Shown: piece after piece, positions 1 to 8,007 of the stretch
How positions within the stretch are numbered: the first letter of the stretch is position 1
Layout of the letters: each line of letters begins with the position of its first letter
Assembly (NCBI GenBank): GCA_019634305.1
Contig: JAHQVQ010000425.1
Location: 1-35,687 of the forward strand
Direction: 5' to 3'
DNA length: 35,687 nt
Source of the DNA: Flammeovirgaceae bacterium
GTDB taxonomy: Bacteria; Bacteroidota; Bacteroidia; Cytophagales; Flammeovirgaceae
Notes under the pieces: model-generated
What the model was told of the DNA's origin: nothing
Seen by the model: only the letters and a program-made list of their open reading frames with translations
The model's database searches: none
Position numbers and translations under genes: made by a program

Positions 1-40
1 AACTGTTTTCAGACTATTTAATCCATGTAATTTCAACGAA

Positions 41-71
41 ATTGTATTAGTAAAATAATACAATCTTTTTT
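41..71 (+). terminator. intrinsic terminator 1 of 3
   Basis: A perfect 9-base stem, ATTGTATTA at 41-49 and TAATACAAT at 56-64, encloses a 6-base loop and is followed by CTTTTTT. It ends a forward transcript whose gene lies left of the window. Confidence 0.7.
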
Positions 72-82
72 CGATAAACATG

Positions 83-120
83 AACACGGTTACCTCTGCT
101 GGCCGTGTTTTTCTTTTTTT
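83..120 (+). terminator. intrinsic terminator 2 of 3
   Basis: The 7-base GC-richer stem AACACGG (83-89) / CCGTGTT (103-109) is followed by a T-rich tract to 121. It has the strongest stem of the three tandem hairpins at the left edge. Confidence 0.7.
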
Positions 121-125
121 TAAAG

Positions 126-160
126 AATAACCATTTTTCATTTCTAATGGTTATTTTTGC
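126..160 (+). terminator. intrinsic terminator 3 of 3
   Basis: AATAACCAT (126-134) pairs perfectly with ATGGTTATT (147-155), followed by a short T tract. It may be a back-up terminator or act before the next gene. Confidence 0.5.
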
Positions 161-259
161 AATCCACAATTTATAAGGTAAAGTAATTGGCAATAGCAAT
201 GAATAGATGCTTACAAAAAGGACCGCATCTTTAAATTCCTGCTTATATAGGTTTTAGAT

Positions 260-3200
260 ATGTCAAGAAAGATAGTAAAATACTTTGCCACAAAATTTCA
301 GGAAAACCCGAATAACTCCTTTCCTATTTTTAAAAGCCTGATTTCTGCATTATCCTCCTACTATTCAGTTGTTTTTGTTGAAGATTCCCAAGACGATTCT
401 ACTGTAAAAATATTTCATCAAACAGGTTTGATAATAGGAAGTTTTCACATCGCTTCTACAACCCTTTCAGAAAGTAGCATTGATACCGTTGCGGAGAATT
501 ATTCCACTTTTTTCACAGATGGTTTTTTACTTAATCAAAATGGAGAAATCATAATTTCTGGTTTATATAACGAAGAAGCCTTATTTTTCAAAGCACTTAA
601 ACAGTTTTTCAAATTTGAGTCTTCCCAGCTTATTCGAGTAAAGGTCCAAAAAGCTTATTTAGTAAAAAATATTGGAAAATTTAAACCTGAATTAATTAAT
701 AAAATAGAAGAACGGGTCCGTAATGAAAGGGATTTTCGAAACAAAAGAAATGAGCTTGTAAATAAGTTACGAAAGCTTCTTCATCCTAAAATAGAACCAA
801 AATTTATCCATGAAATTATTACCCAATTTTTAATACTTTCAGGTTTTATTGATCAACTTAATTTCTCAAAGAAAAGACTTGAACAAGATCATATTTTCAG
901 GGCACTTCAGGCTTTAACTGAACCTGTAAAAAAGACCTTCCTAGATAATTCCTCTTTGTGGGAAAGCATCCAGAATTATTTTAATGACATTGCAAAAATC
1001 ATAAATGGATTAGAGGATAAACCTTACCAATCAAAATTCTTATTGAATTTTGCTAATGAATTCTATAACCTTTTTTATCAGGAGAAAACGCAAAAAAGAT
1101 CAGCAGAAATTCCTAAAGAAATATCTGGTTTTTGTAAAAAATTACTGAAGGAATTTAGATTAAATGATAAGGATAAAAATCTTCAAACTTTAAATCTTTC
1201 CCCAAGGGAAATTAATACCAACATGCTTTTTGAAAGTGGAGATAATTTCTCCCAATTCGAAAAAAAACTGATTCCCTATCTTTTATATCTTCTGTTTGAA
1301 AAAAATAAAATCGATTTCTTAAATCCACTATCCATTTCTAGGACAGCTACTACTGGTTTGCAAACAGATTTATTTGGAGTAAGTAGAAATGAATTAGGAT
1401 CAACTCAAATTGGTAATCAGGACGTAGATATTATCACTTTTTCTGCTATTTCCTCTTCCTCACCTGAAAATGAATTTCTAAGTTTTGAATATTCCCAAAG
1501 AGATAAAAAAGGAGTAGATGACAAAATTACAGAGACATATTTTTCCAGCAGCCCGGCTCCTTCAAATGCACTCTTTGAACCTGGATTAAAATACCTCAGA
1601 TGGGCCACAGATTATATTAAAGACGATGGGATAATATTGGCTATTTTGCCCTCCAAATATTTTATTGAAAAAAAATACGATGGATTAAGGATTTCCCTAG
1701 AAAATGAATTTTCAAAGATCAATATGATTTCTTTAGGAAAAGTAAATTTTCAGGAAAACCCGAACTTGGAACCTATTTGGAAGAATTCAACAATTTGCCT
1801 GTTAAAGAAAAGCAAGAAACATAAAGGCAATTCGGAAATTAAATTTCATCAATTGCCAGGTTGCAACTCCAATTACGAAAAATCCACCTTAATTCAGTCT
1901 CTGACCTATGAAAGTATTGATTTTAAATTAATTAAACCGGAAAAAGGTAATTGGTTTTCACAAGAGTACTTTGATTTTATACCATTGGTTGAAGAGGCTT
2001 CAGCTCCAGGGAAAAGTATTTTTAAGACATTTTCAAAAGGCATTTTTCCCCAGAATAGTCAATACATGGTGAAGTTTCATCAGGAAAATTTACAGGAAAA
2101 ATTTAAACTTTTAAAGCCTAGTTCTGAAGCCCCAAAAAAGCATTTTGCTACTCGAACTGGTTATTATAAACCTTTTGTAAAAAGAAAAATGGTTTATTCA
2201 AAAGTTTTGGAAAAGGAATTACAGCAATTTCCCGCCTTTTTCCCTTTTCAAAAGAATGTTTCTAATCAGTTAATCTGTACCTCAGGGCCAGGTTGTGAAA
2301 AACCTTTTCAGGTTTTAGCAACCGATTCTATCACAACTTATGATTTCCTTGAAAAAACGCTCTGTTTTCCACTTTTTTTTATTAATCAAAAAGGAAAGTC
2401 AGAGGAGAATATTACCGATTGGTGCCTTAGGCAGTTTAAAGAATTTTATATTCCTATTATTAAAAATCGGATAAAAGAAGCCAAGAATAAATCTGATTTT
2501 TTACAAGAAATGCTTCAGAAAATATCTCCTCTTTCCAAAAACCTTCCAGTACTTCATAAATTCACTTTAAAAATTGCTTCACTTTCAAAAAGTAAAGAAC
2601 AAAAGTTGATAGCGCCAGCATTAGCAAATGAAATTGTATTTGTAATACAGAATTTTGAAAAGAAACTTCAATTATTGGGGAAAGATGCAAAGGAGCGAAA
2701 AAAAATGATTGAAACACTGAAAAAAAATTTATCAGTAACAAAATCTGAACTTTTAAAAATTGGAAAGTCAGTAGAAGAATTAGAGCAAAAAAAAGCGATG
2801 CTTTCCAAAGAAAATATATTTTATTACACTTATGCTATTTTGTTAGACCCTGATTATCAAAAGCAATTTCAGGAGAATCTAAAAAATAATGTACCTAGAA
2901 TTCCCCTAAAACCTGACTTTTGGAAGTATTGCGAAAATGGAAAGTTATTAGTGGAACTCCATTTGGGATTACAAGAAATTCCTGGCTATCCGATAAGTAA
3001 AAATGAACAAATTTTAGAAAATGCAGCAAACAATAAACCAGAGCTAAAAGTGAATAAAGCCCTAGGTAGTATTTCTGTTGATGGCAGTCTGGAATTGGGG
3101 AATATTCCTCCCAAGGTTTGGCAATTTAAAATGGGAAATCATTCAATTTTAGAAATCCTTGTAAAAAATTATAAAAAAAAGGCAATACGTAAAAACACCA

Positions 3201-3325
3201 ATTGGAAGGAATTATATCAATATGATTTCAATGTATTAAAAGAAGATTTCATCAACGATATTTCACGGTTATCTGCTCTCAGTATAGAGACTCAGAAAAT
3301 TTTAAAAAACATGGAAATATCCTAA
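260..3325 (+). CDS. type ISP restriction enzyme-like methyltransferase/specificity protein, probably catalytically inactive
   Basis: The 1021-residue product resembles the methyltransferase plus target-recognition half of single-chain type ISP enzymes (LlaGI/LlaBIII group). Family-like blocks are GLKYLRWATDYI (442-453) followed by GIILAILPSKYF, SLGKVNFQENPNL (491-503), SGPGCEKPFQVLATD (675-689), FLEKTLCFP (696-704), ENITDWCLRQF (716-726), RIPLKPDFWKY (880-890), and a C-terminal GNHSILEILVKNY block (959-971). The helicase/nuclease half is absent. Where the family has the SAM-binding DPxTGTGTF motif and the catalytic NPPY motif, this protein shows unrelated residues (about 305-325 and 391-406; DIITFSAISSSSP replaces the NPPY segment). 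A lysine-rich, coiled-coil-like insertion of about 120 residues lies at 730-850. The frame is open throughout, so the gene looks maintained rather than decaying. No restriction partner is adjacent. An inverted repeat AGATGC/GCATCT (205-210, 225-230) lies in the leader. The homology is inferred from motifs; the inactive state and function are inference. Confidence 0.7.
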   Translation: MSRKIVKYFATKFQENPNNSFPIFKSLISALSSYYSVVFVEDSQDDSTVKIFHQTGLIIGSFHIASTTLSESSIDTVAENYSTFFTDGFLLNQNGEIIISGLYNEEALFFKALKQFFKFESSQLIRVKVQKAYLVKNIGKFKPELINKIEERVRNERDFRNKRNELVNKLRKLLHPKIEPKFIHEIITQFLILSGFIDQLNFSKKRLEQDHIFRALQALTEPVKKTFLDNSSLWESIQNYFNDIAKIINGLEDKPYQSKFLLNFANEFYNLFYQEKTQKRSAEIPKEISGFCKKLLKEFRLNDKDKNLQTLNLSPREINTNMLFESGDNFSQFEKKLIPYLLYLLFEKNKIDFLNPLSISRTATTGLQTDLFGVSRNELGSTQIGNQDVDIITFSAISSSSPENEFLSFEYSQRDKKGVDDKITETYFSSSPAPSNALFEPGLKYLRWATDYIKDDGIILAILPSKYFIEKKYDGLRISLENEFSKINMISLGKVNFQENPNLEPIWKNSTICLLKKSKKHKGNSEIKFHQLPGCNSNYEKSTLIQSLTYESIDFKLIKPEKGNWFSQEYFDFIPLVEEASAPGKSIFKTFSKGIFPQNSQYMVKFHQENLQEKFKLLKPSSEAPKKHFATRTGYYKPFVKRKMVYSKVLEKELQQFPAFFPFQKNVSNQLICTSGPGCEKPFQVLATDSITTYDFLEKTLCFPLFFINQKGKSEENITDWCLRQFKEFYIPIIKNRIKEAKNKSDFLQEMLQKISPLSKNLPVLHKFTLKIASLSKSKEQKLIAPALANEIVFVIQNFEKKLQLLGKDAKERKKMIETLKKNLSVTKSELLKIGKSVEELEQKKAMLSKENIFYYTYAILLDPDYQKQFQENLKNNVPRIPLKPDFWKYCENGKLLVELHLGLQEIPGYPISKNEQILENAANNKPELKVNKALGSISVDGSLELGNIPPKVWQFKMGNHSILEILVKNYKKKAIRKNTNWKELYQYDFNVLKEDFINDISRLSALSIETQKILKNMEIS

Positions 3326-3339
3326 AGAAATAAGATTTC

Positions 3340-3365
3340 ATAAAATGGGTATAATTTTATTTTTT
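3340..3365 (+). terminator. weak AT-rich terminator
   Basis: ATAAAAT (3340-3346) pairs with ATTTTAT (3354-3360) across a 7-base loop and is followed by TTTTT, 15 bases after the upstream stop codon. The stem contains only A-T pairs. Confidence 0.45.
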
Positions 3366-3487
3366 AATTTATTTTATATTTTAAATTTGGTATTATCATT
3401 GTTATAAGATTTTTAAAACAGTTTAATGCTATTTTTACCATACTAATTACCATTGAAAATTATCCAAATTAATCTTAATCTTTCAAT

Positions 3488-4501
3488 TTGAAAACACAAG
3501 TTTTATCTGGTTACCAACCTATAAAAGGATTGAAATTTTTAGCCTTCATCTCCCTTGGGTTTGTATTACTTTATTTGGCTTTTAAAGACCGGGATCTTTC
3601 TGAGATTTTCAATCAGTTGAAATCCGCCAATTATATTTGGGCAATTCCTGTATTTTTCATATCCCTTTTTAGCCAAATTATAAGAACAATACGGTGGCAA
3701 ATGCTCATGAAGCCTCTTGGCTATAGGCCTGGAATAAAAAACAGTTTGTATGCTTTAATGTGCGGATATTTAGTAAACTATGCTGTTCCAAGACTTGGCG
3801 AAGTAACCAGATGCGCATTACTCAATAAGAGCAATAATGTTCCTTTCAAACCCTTATTTGGAACTGTGGTAACAGAAAGAGCCATAGATATCTTATGCCT
3901 GTTAATATTGATTTTATTGGTCACCATTTTTGAGTTTAGTACTATTTCAGGTTATTGCTATCAAATTATCTTTCTTCCTCTTTATTCCCATTTTCTATCC
4001 TCTTTACCTGAAATTACCACACTTTTAGCGATTGGTTTTATTACCATTGTTTTGCTTATTTCCATCTTTTTTATTTTTCAAAAAAAGATAACAACAAATT
4101 CTTTTTACCATAGAATGATTAACTTTTTTCAGCAAATTTTGGTGGGTATAGCCTCAGTCTCTAAAGTAGAGAAAAAGTGGTTATTTACATTAATTACAAT
4201 TACTATTTGGGCCACTTATTTTTTAACCACATATCTCTGGTTTTTTGCTTTTGAGGAAACAAAAAACCTCACTTTAGGAGCCGGATTGTTTTTTATGGTA
4301 ATGGGAAGTATAGGAAAATCCTTACCAATACAAGGTGGGGGAATGGGAGCCTATCATTACCTGATCACACAAGCAGTTTTATTATACGGTGTAGGTGAGG
4401 TATATGGAAATGCCTTATCAATAATAGTCCATGGATTTCAGACTGCTTTTTATCTGGTACTTGGGGGAATAAGTTTCTTCATTATTTCCTTAAAAAAATA
4501 A
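3488..4501 (+). CDS. UPF0104/lysylphosphatidylglycerol synthase-like integral membrane protein
   Basis: The 337-residue multi-pass inner-membrane protein belongs to the family related to the flippase-like membrane half of MprF (PF03706). Diagnostic blocks are RWQMLMKPLG (69-78), NYAVPRLGEVTRC (97-109), GTVVTERAID (125-134) and the glycine-rich GGGMGAYHYL near the C-terminus. About eight hydrophobic segments are visible. There is no C-terminal soluble aminoacyltransferase domain, so lysyl-PG synthesis itself is not expected; a lipid transport or lipid-modifying role is inferred from the family. The start is TTG: an in-frame TAA lies 12 bases upstream at 3476-3478 and no ATG lies between, while the first ATGs downstream would remove the first membrane segment. 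It stands alone, with a reverse-strand gene downstream. Confidence 0.8.
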   Translation: MKTQVLSGYQPIKGLKFLAFISLGFVLLYLAFKDRDLSEIFNQLKSANYIWAIPVFFISLFSQIIRTIRWQMLMKPLGYRPGIKNSLYALMCGYLVNYAVPRLGEVTRCALLNKSNNVPFKPLFGTVVTERAIDILCLLILILLVTIFEFSTISGYCYQIIFLPLYSHFLSSLPEITTLLAIGFITIVLLISIFFIFQKKITTNSFYHRMINFFQQILVGIASVSKVEKKWLFTLITITIWATYFLTTYLWFFAFEETKNLTLGAGLFFMVMGSIGKSLPIQGGGMGAYHYLITQAVLLYGVGEVYGNALSIIVHGFQTAFYLVLGGISFFIISLKK

Positions 4502-4533
4502 CAAAAAAGGACTTACCAATTTTCGATAAGTCC
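4502..4533 (-). terminator. intrinsic terminator of the small reverse-strand gene
   Basis: GGACTTA (4509-4515) pairs with TAAGTCC (4527-4533). Read on the reverse strand, the hairpin is followed by a run of six T. It lies between two convergent genes and may also slow the forward transcript. Confidence 0.65.
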
Positions 4534-4572
4534 ATTTCAAATAAGAATAAGAAATTAGTTAATATCTTGTTT

Positions 4573-4758
4573 TTAGTTAGCCTTTACAAAGTGATAACTT
4601 AATTCCTGATAATGACCTGAAAAATTAGTTTCACACCAAATTCTAAGGTCTTTAACTTCCTCCCCGATTAAATGATCAATAGCTTTTACTAATTCTCTTT
4701 CAAATAATTTTAAATCAAAGCTTACTTTTTCGAGGATTGTTTTACTGTATTCAAGCAT
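4573..4758 (-). CDS. conserved hypothetical small protein
   Basis: The 61-residue acidic/amphipathic product has no signal peptide or membrane segment. It begins MLEYSKTILEKVSFD and contains EEVKDLRIWCE, and looks largely helical. I believe similar 60-65 residue proteins with an MLEY-KTILEKVSFD start and a single tryptophan-cysteine motif occur in other Cytophagales, but this is from memory and no function is known to me. The gene has its own terminator downstream and an A-rich leader, and is transcribed divergently from the amidohydrolase gene. It is short, but the codon pattern and strong terminator support a real gene. Confidence 0.65.
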   Translation of the reverse strand: MLEYSKTILEKVSFDLKLFERELVKAIDHLIGEEVKDLRIWCETNFSGHYQELSYHFVKAN

Positions 4759-4896
4759 AGTGCTGGTTTAATTTGTTGGTAAAAAAAAATTACTTTAGTT
4801 TACGGATGCTTTAGACAAAAGTTAGGCAGCATTTTGTTAAAATATCACAAATAATCTACCCCAAGTATCTGCTCTATTAGATTAAACTTCTTTATA

Positions 4897-6486
4897 ATGA
4901 CTAGGATAACATTTTTTATATTCCTTTTATTCTCCTCACTTCCTTTACTGGCACAATCTATAGAAGTTCCCAAATCCCCAGAAAGGACAGAAGGTAATGG
5001 CCCTTATAAGCAACTTATTATTCAGGGTGTAACCTTAATAAATGGGGCGGGATCTCCTCCTATCGGTCCAGTGGATGTTATTATCGAAAAAAATAAAATT
5101 AAGGATATAATAGTAATTGGATATCCTGGCTTGCCAATTGATGAAAAAAAACGGGAAAACTACGACAAAGATGCAGAGGTTTTAGATGCTGAAGGCATGT
5201 ATTTATTACCCGGATTTATTGATATGCATGGCCATATAGGTGGAAAAAGTCAGGGAACAAGTGCAGAGTATGTATTTAAATTATGGATGGCTCATGGCAT
5301 TACTACCATTAGAGATCCTTCAGCAGGAAATGGACTAGAATGGACATTGGAACATAAAAAGAAAAGTGAGGCAAACTCCATTACCGCCCCCAGAATTGAA
5401 GCTTATTCCTATTTCGGTCAAGGAAGTGAAAGTGCTATTTCAAGTCCTGAAATGGCCAGAGCATGGGTAAAAGATATTGCTAATAAAGGTGCAGATGGCA
5501 TTAAGTTTTTTGGTGCCCGACCAGATATCATGGAGGCAGCACTATCAGAAGCTAAAATTCAGGGGTTACGGTCAGCCTGTCATCATGCACAAACTGATGT
5601 GGCCTGGTTAAATGTTCTGAATACTGCAAAAATGGGTTTAATTTCTATGGAACACTGGTATGGATTACCAGAAGCATTATTCACTGATAAAACCATTCAG
5701 AATTACCCATTAGATTATAATTACCAAAATGAACAACACAGGTTTGGTGAAGCAGGCAAATTATGGAATCAGGCAGCTCCACCTTATTCAGATAAGTGGA
5801 ATGAAGTTATGGATGAGCTGATTGCATTAGATTTTACAATCGATCCCACCTTTAATATTTATGAAGCCAACAGAGATTTGATGAGGGCAAGACTTGCAGA
5901 GTGGCATTCGGATTATACTTTACCGTCTCTTTGGAAATTTTACCAACCCAGCAGAATTTCCCATGGTTCTCACTGGCATTATTGGGGCACTGAAGAAGAA
6001 GTGACCTGGAAAGAAAATTATAAGCTTTGGATGACTTTTGTAAATGAATATAAGAACCGAGGAGGAAGGGTTACCACAGGTTCTGATTCTGGTTTTATTT
6101 TTCAATTATATGGCTTCGCTTATATTAGAGAATTGGAATTGCTTAGAGAGGCTGGATTTCACCCTTTAGAAGTAATTAGGGCTGCTACGCTAAAAGGTGC
6201 AGAGGCATTGGGAAGAGATAAGGATATTGGCTCTATTGAAATTGGCAAGCTGGCCGATATGATAATCGTGGAAGAAAACCCATTACAAAACCTTAAAGTT
6301 TTATATGGAACCGGTGCAATTAAGCTAAATAACAAAAATGAAGTAACTCGTGTTGGAGGAGTAAAGTATACGATAAAAGACGGAATAGTTTATGATGCTA
6401 AGAAATTACTTTCTGATGTAAAAAAAATAGTGGATAAAGCTAAGGAAGAAGAAGATTTCATTTTAAAGCAACCCGGTATAAGATAA
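4897..6486 (+). CDS. secreted amidohydrolase family protein
   Basis: The 529-residue metal-dependent hydrolase has a cleavable signal peptide (residues 1-20, ending LLAQ), so it acts in the periplasm or outside. The fold is the amidohydrolase superfamily, nearest the imidazolonepropionase-like/prolidase-type group. Visible metal and active-site motifs are LPGFIDMHGH (H111, H113), GIKFF with K203 as the likely carboxylated bridging lysine, ACHHAQ (H229/H230), SMEHW (H253) and TTGSDSG (D397). The C-terminal AATLKGAEALGRDKDIGSIEIGKLADMIIV region is split across the usual composite beta-sandwich. All ligands expected for a binuclear site appear present. The substrate cannot be read; cyclic amides or dipeptides are typical for exported members. 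Its 3' neighbour follows after 104 bases without a clear terminator, so co-transcription is possible. Confidence 0.88.
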   Translation: MTRITFFIFLLFSSLPLLAQSIEVPKSPERTEGNGPYKQLIIQGVTLINGAGSPPIGPVDVIIEKNKIKDIIVIGYPGLPIDEKKRENYDKDAEVLDAEGMYLLPGFIDMHGHIGGKSQGTSAEYVFKLWMAHGITTIRDPSAGNGLEWTLEHKKKSEANSITAPRIEAYSYFGQGSESAISSPEMARAWVKDIANKGADGIKFFGARPDIMEAALSEAKIQGLRSACHHAQTDVAWLNVLNTAKMGLISMEHWYGLPEALFTDKTIQNYPLDYNYQNEQHRFGEAGKLWNQAAPPYSDKWNEVMDELIALDFTIDPTFNIYEANRDLMRARLAEWHSDYTLPSLWKFYQPSRISHGSHWHYWGTEEEVTWKENYKLWMTFVNEYKNRGGRVTTGSDSGFIFQLYGFAYIRELELLREAGFHPLEVIRAATLKGAEALGRDKDIGSIEIGKLADMIIVEENPLQNLKVLYGTGAIKLNNKNEVTRVGGVKYTIKDGIVYDAKKLLSDVKKIVDKAKEEEDFILKQPGIR

Positions 6487-6590
6487 AAAAATGTTAAATT
6501 AGAACGATTTTATTAATAATGGTTTTAATGCCATTGGTACCTGTTTAATTGAAATAGCAAACAAAATCAAATTGCAATAATTTCCCACGG

Positions 6591-7868
6591 ATGGAATCAG
6601 TAAAGAACACAATAGTAGAGGACGCTAAAACTTTTGCACTCCATATTTTACAGGACGAAACGCCTAAGAACCTTGAATATCATAATGCGGAGCACACTGA
6701 GGAAGTAGTAATTGCTGCCATTGAAATAGGAACCGCAAATGACTTGAATGAGGAAGATATGGAGATTTTGCAACTGGCTGCCTGGTTTCACGATACAGGC
6801 CACAGCAAAAGAGTGAATGGACATGAGGAGGAAAGCCAGACTATAGCAGAAAAATTTCTGCAATCAACCAGTTATCCGGAAGAAAAATTATCCAAAGTAA
6901 AAAGTGCTATTAAAGCCACAAAAATGCCACAATCTCCACAAAACCCTGTGGAAGAAGTACTTTGTGATGCTGATTTAGCTCATCTGGGGAAAAAAGGGTT
7001 TATGGGAAAAATGGCCTGTCTCAGAAAAGAATGGCATTCTCTAGGCAGTATAGATTTTAACGATGAAGAGTGGTATAATTACAATCTTAAGTTTATTGAC
7101 CAACACAATTATTTTACTGAATACGGTAAAACCAATTTACAACCTCGGAAAAAAAAGAACCTAAAAAAAATAAAAAAGAAATTAAAGGAGCTGAGTGCCA
7201 AAAAAGATGATTTCCTTGTAGAAGAGTTGGGCGTAGATGCTAATGAACTAAAGAGCCTTAAGAAAAAACTGCTAAAGGTTCAGGGCAGACCTGAAAGAGG
7301 AATCGAAACAATGTTTAGAACAACCTCTAGAAATCATGTAGATTTTAGTTCCATGGCTGATAGTAAAGCTAATATCATGATTTCAGTAAATTCCATTATC
7401 ATTACGATCATTATTGGTGTTTTAATGAGAAAACTGGACAGTAATCCACACCTTATTATTCCTACAGTCATCCTTTTAGTAGTTTGTTTAACCTCAATAG
7501 TTTTTGCCATCTTAGCCACCAGACCTAACGTAACCTCAGGAAAATTCACAGAAGCAGATATTAAAGATAAAAAAGCCAATTTATTATTTTTCGGCAATTT
7601 CCATCAAATGAAAATCTCTGATTTTGAATGGGGAATGCGGGAACTGATAAATGATAGCGATTATTTATATGGAAGTATGATAAGGGATATTTATTTTCTT
7701 GGAGCCGTATTAGGAAGGAAATATCATTTTTTAAGAATTGCCTACACCATTTTTATGTTTGGGCTGATTATCGCATCTATCGCTTTTGTAGTGGCTACTT
7801 TTATGTACAATCAGGGCCTTACTACCCCTCCTATCGATCCCTCTGAAATTATTGATGATACTTTTTAA
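6591..7868 (+). CDS. HD-domain hydrolase fused to PycTM (Pycsar effector-type) membrane domain
   Basis: The 425-residue protein has two parts. Residues 1-170 form an HD phosphohydrolase: H31/H35 in EYHNAEH, the doublet H67-D68 in AAWFHDTGH, H78, and the distal D126/D128 in CDADLAH complete the expected metal set. A lysine-rich, probably helical linker spans 183-235. Residues 241-404 match the PycTM/DUF5706 domain: RNHVDFSSMADSKANIMISVN leads into membrane segments at about 262-279 and 287-308, then LATRPNVTSGKFT and NLLFFGNFHQM, and a third segment at about 382-404. PycTM domains are membrane effectors in Pycsar phage defence, triggered by cCMP or cUMP from a PycC cyclase. No cyclase or defence gene is in this window. 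I recall such HD fusions in many Bacteroidota genomes, which suggests a resident role. The HD part could degrade the activating nucleotide or sense it; both are inference. Confidence 0.85.
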   Translation: MESVKNTIVEDAKTFALHILQDETPKNLEYHNAEHTEEVVIAAIEIGTANDLNEEDMEILQLAAWFHDTGHSKRVNGHEEESQTIAEKFLQSTSYPEEKLSKVKSAIKATKMPQSPQNPVEEVLCDADLAHLGKKGFMGKMACLRKEWHSLGSIDFNDEEWYNYNLKFIDQHNYFTEYGKTNLQPRKKKNLKKIKKKLKELSAKKDDFLVEELGVDANELKSLKKKLLKVQGRPERGIETMFRTTSRNHVDFSSMADSKANIMISVNSIIITIIIGVLMRKLDSNPHLIIPTVILLVVCLTSIVFAILATRPNVTSGKFTEADIKDKKANLLFFGNFHQMKISDFEWGMRELINDSDYLYGSMIRDIYFLGAVLGRKYHFLRIAYTIFMFGLIIASIAFVVATFMYNQGLTTPPIDPSEIIDDTF

Positions 7869-7956
7869 ATATCAGACCTTATTTATAGAAGAAATTTTAA
7901 TCTTCATAATTTATTAGCTGTACTGAAACTTTCATATTTGGCTAATTTTCGCAAAT

Positions 7957-7989
7957 AAAAAAGCTACACTAAAAATTAGCGTAGCTTTT
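7957..7989. terminator. bidirectional terminator between convergent genes
   Basis: AAAAGCTAC (7959-7967) pairs with GTAGCTTTT (7981-7989), and the inner CTAA/TTAG extends the stem after one mismatch. T runs are present in both directions, between the HD-PycTM gene and the oxidoreductase gene. Confidence 0.75.
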
Positions 7990-8007
7990 ATGGTATTAAC
8001 CTCAAAA

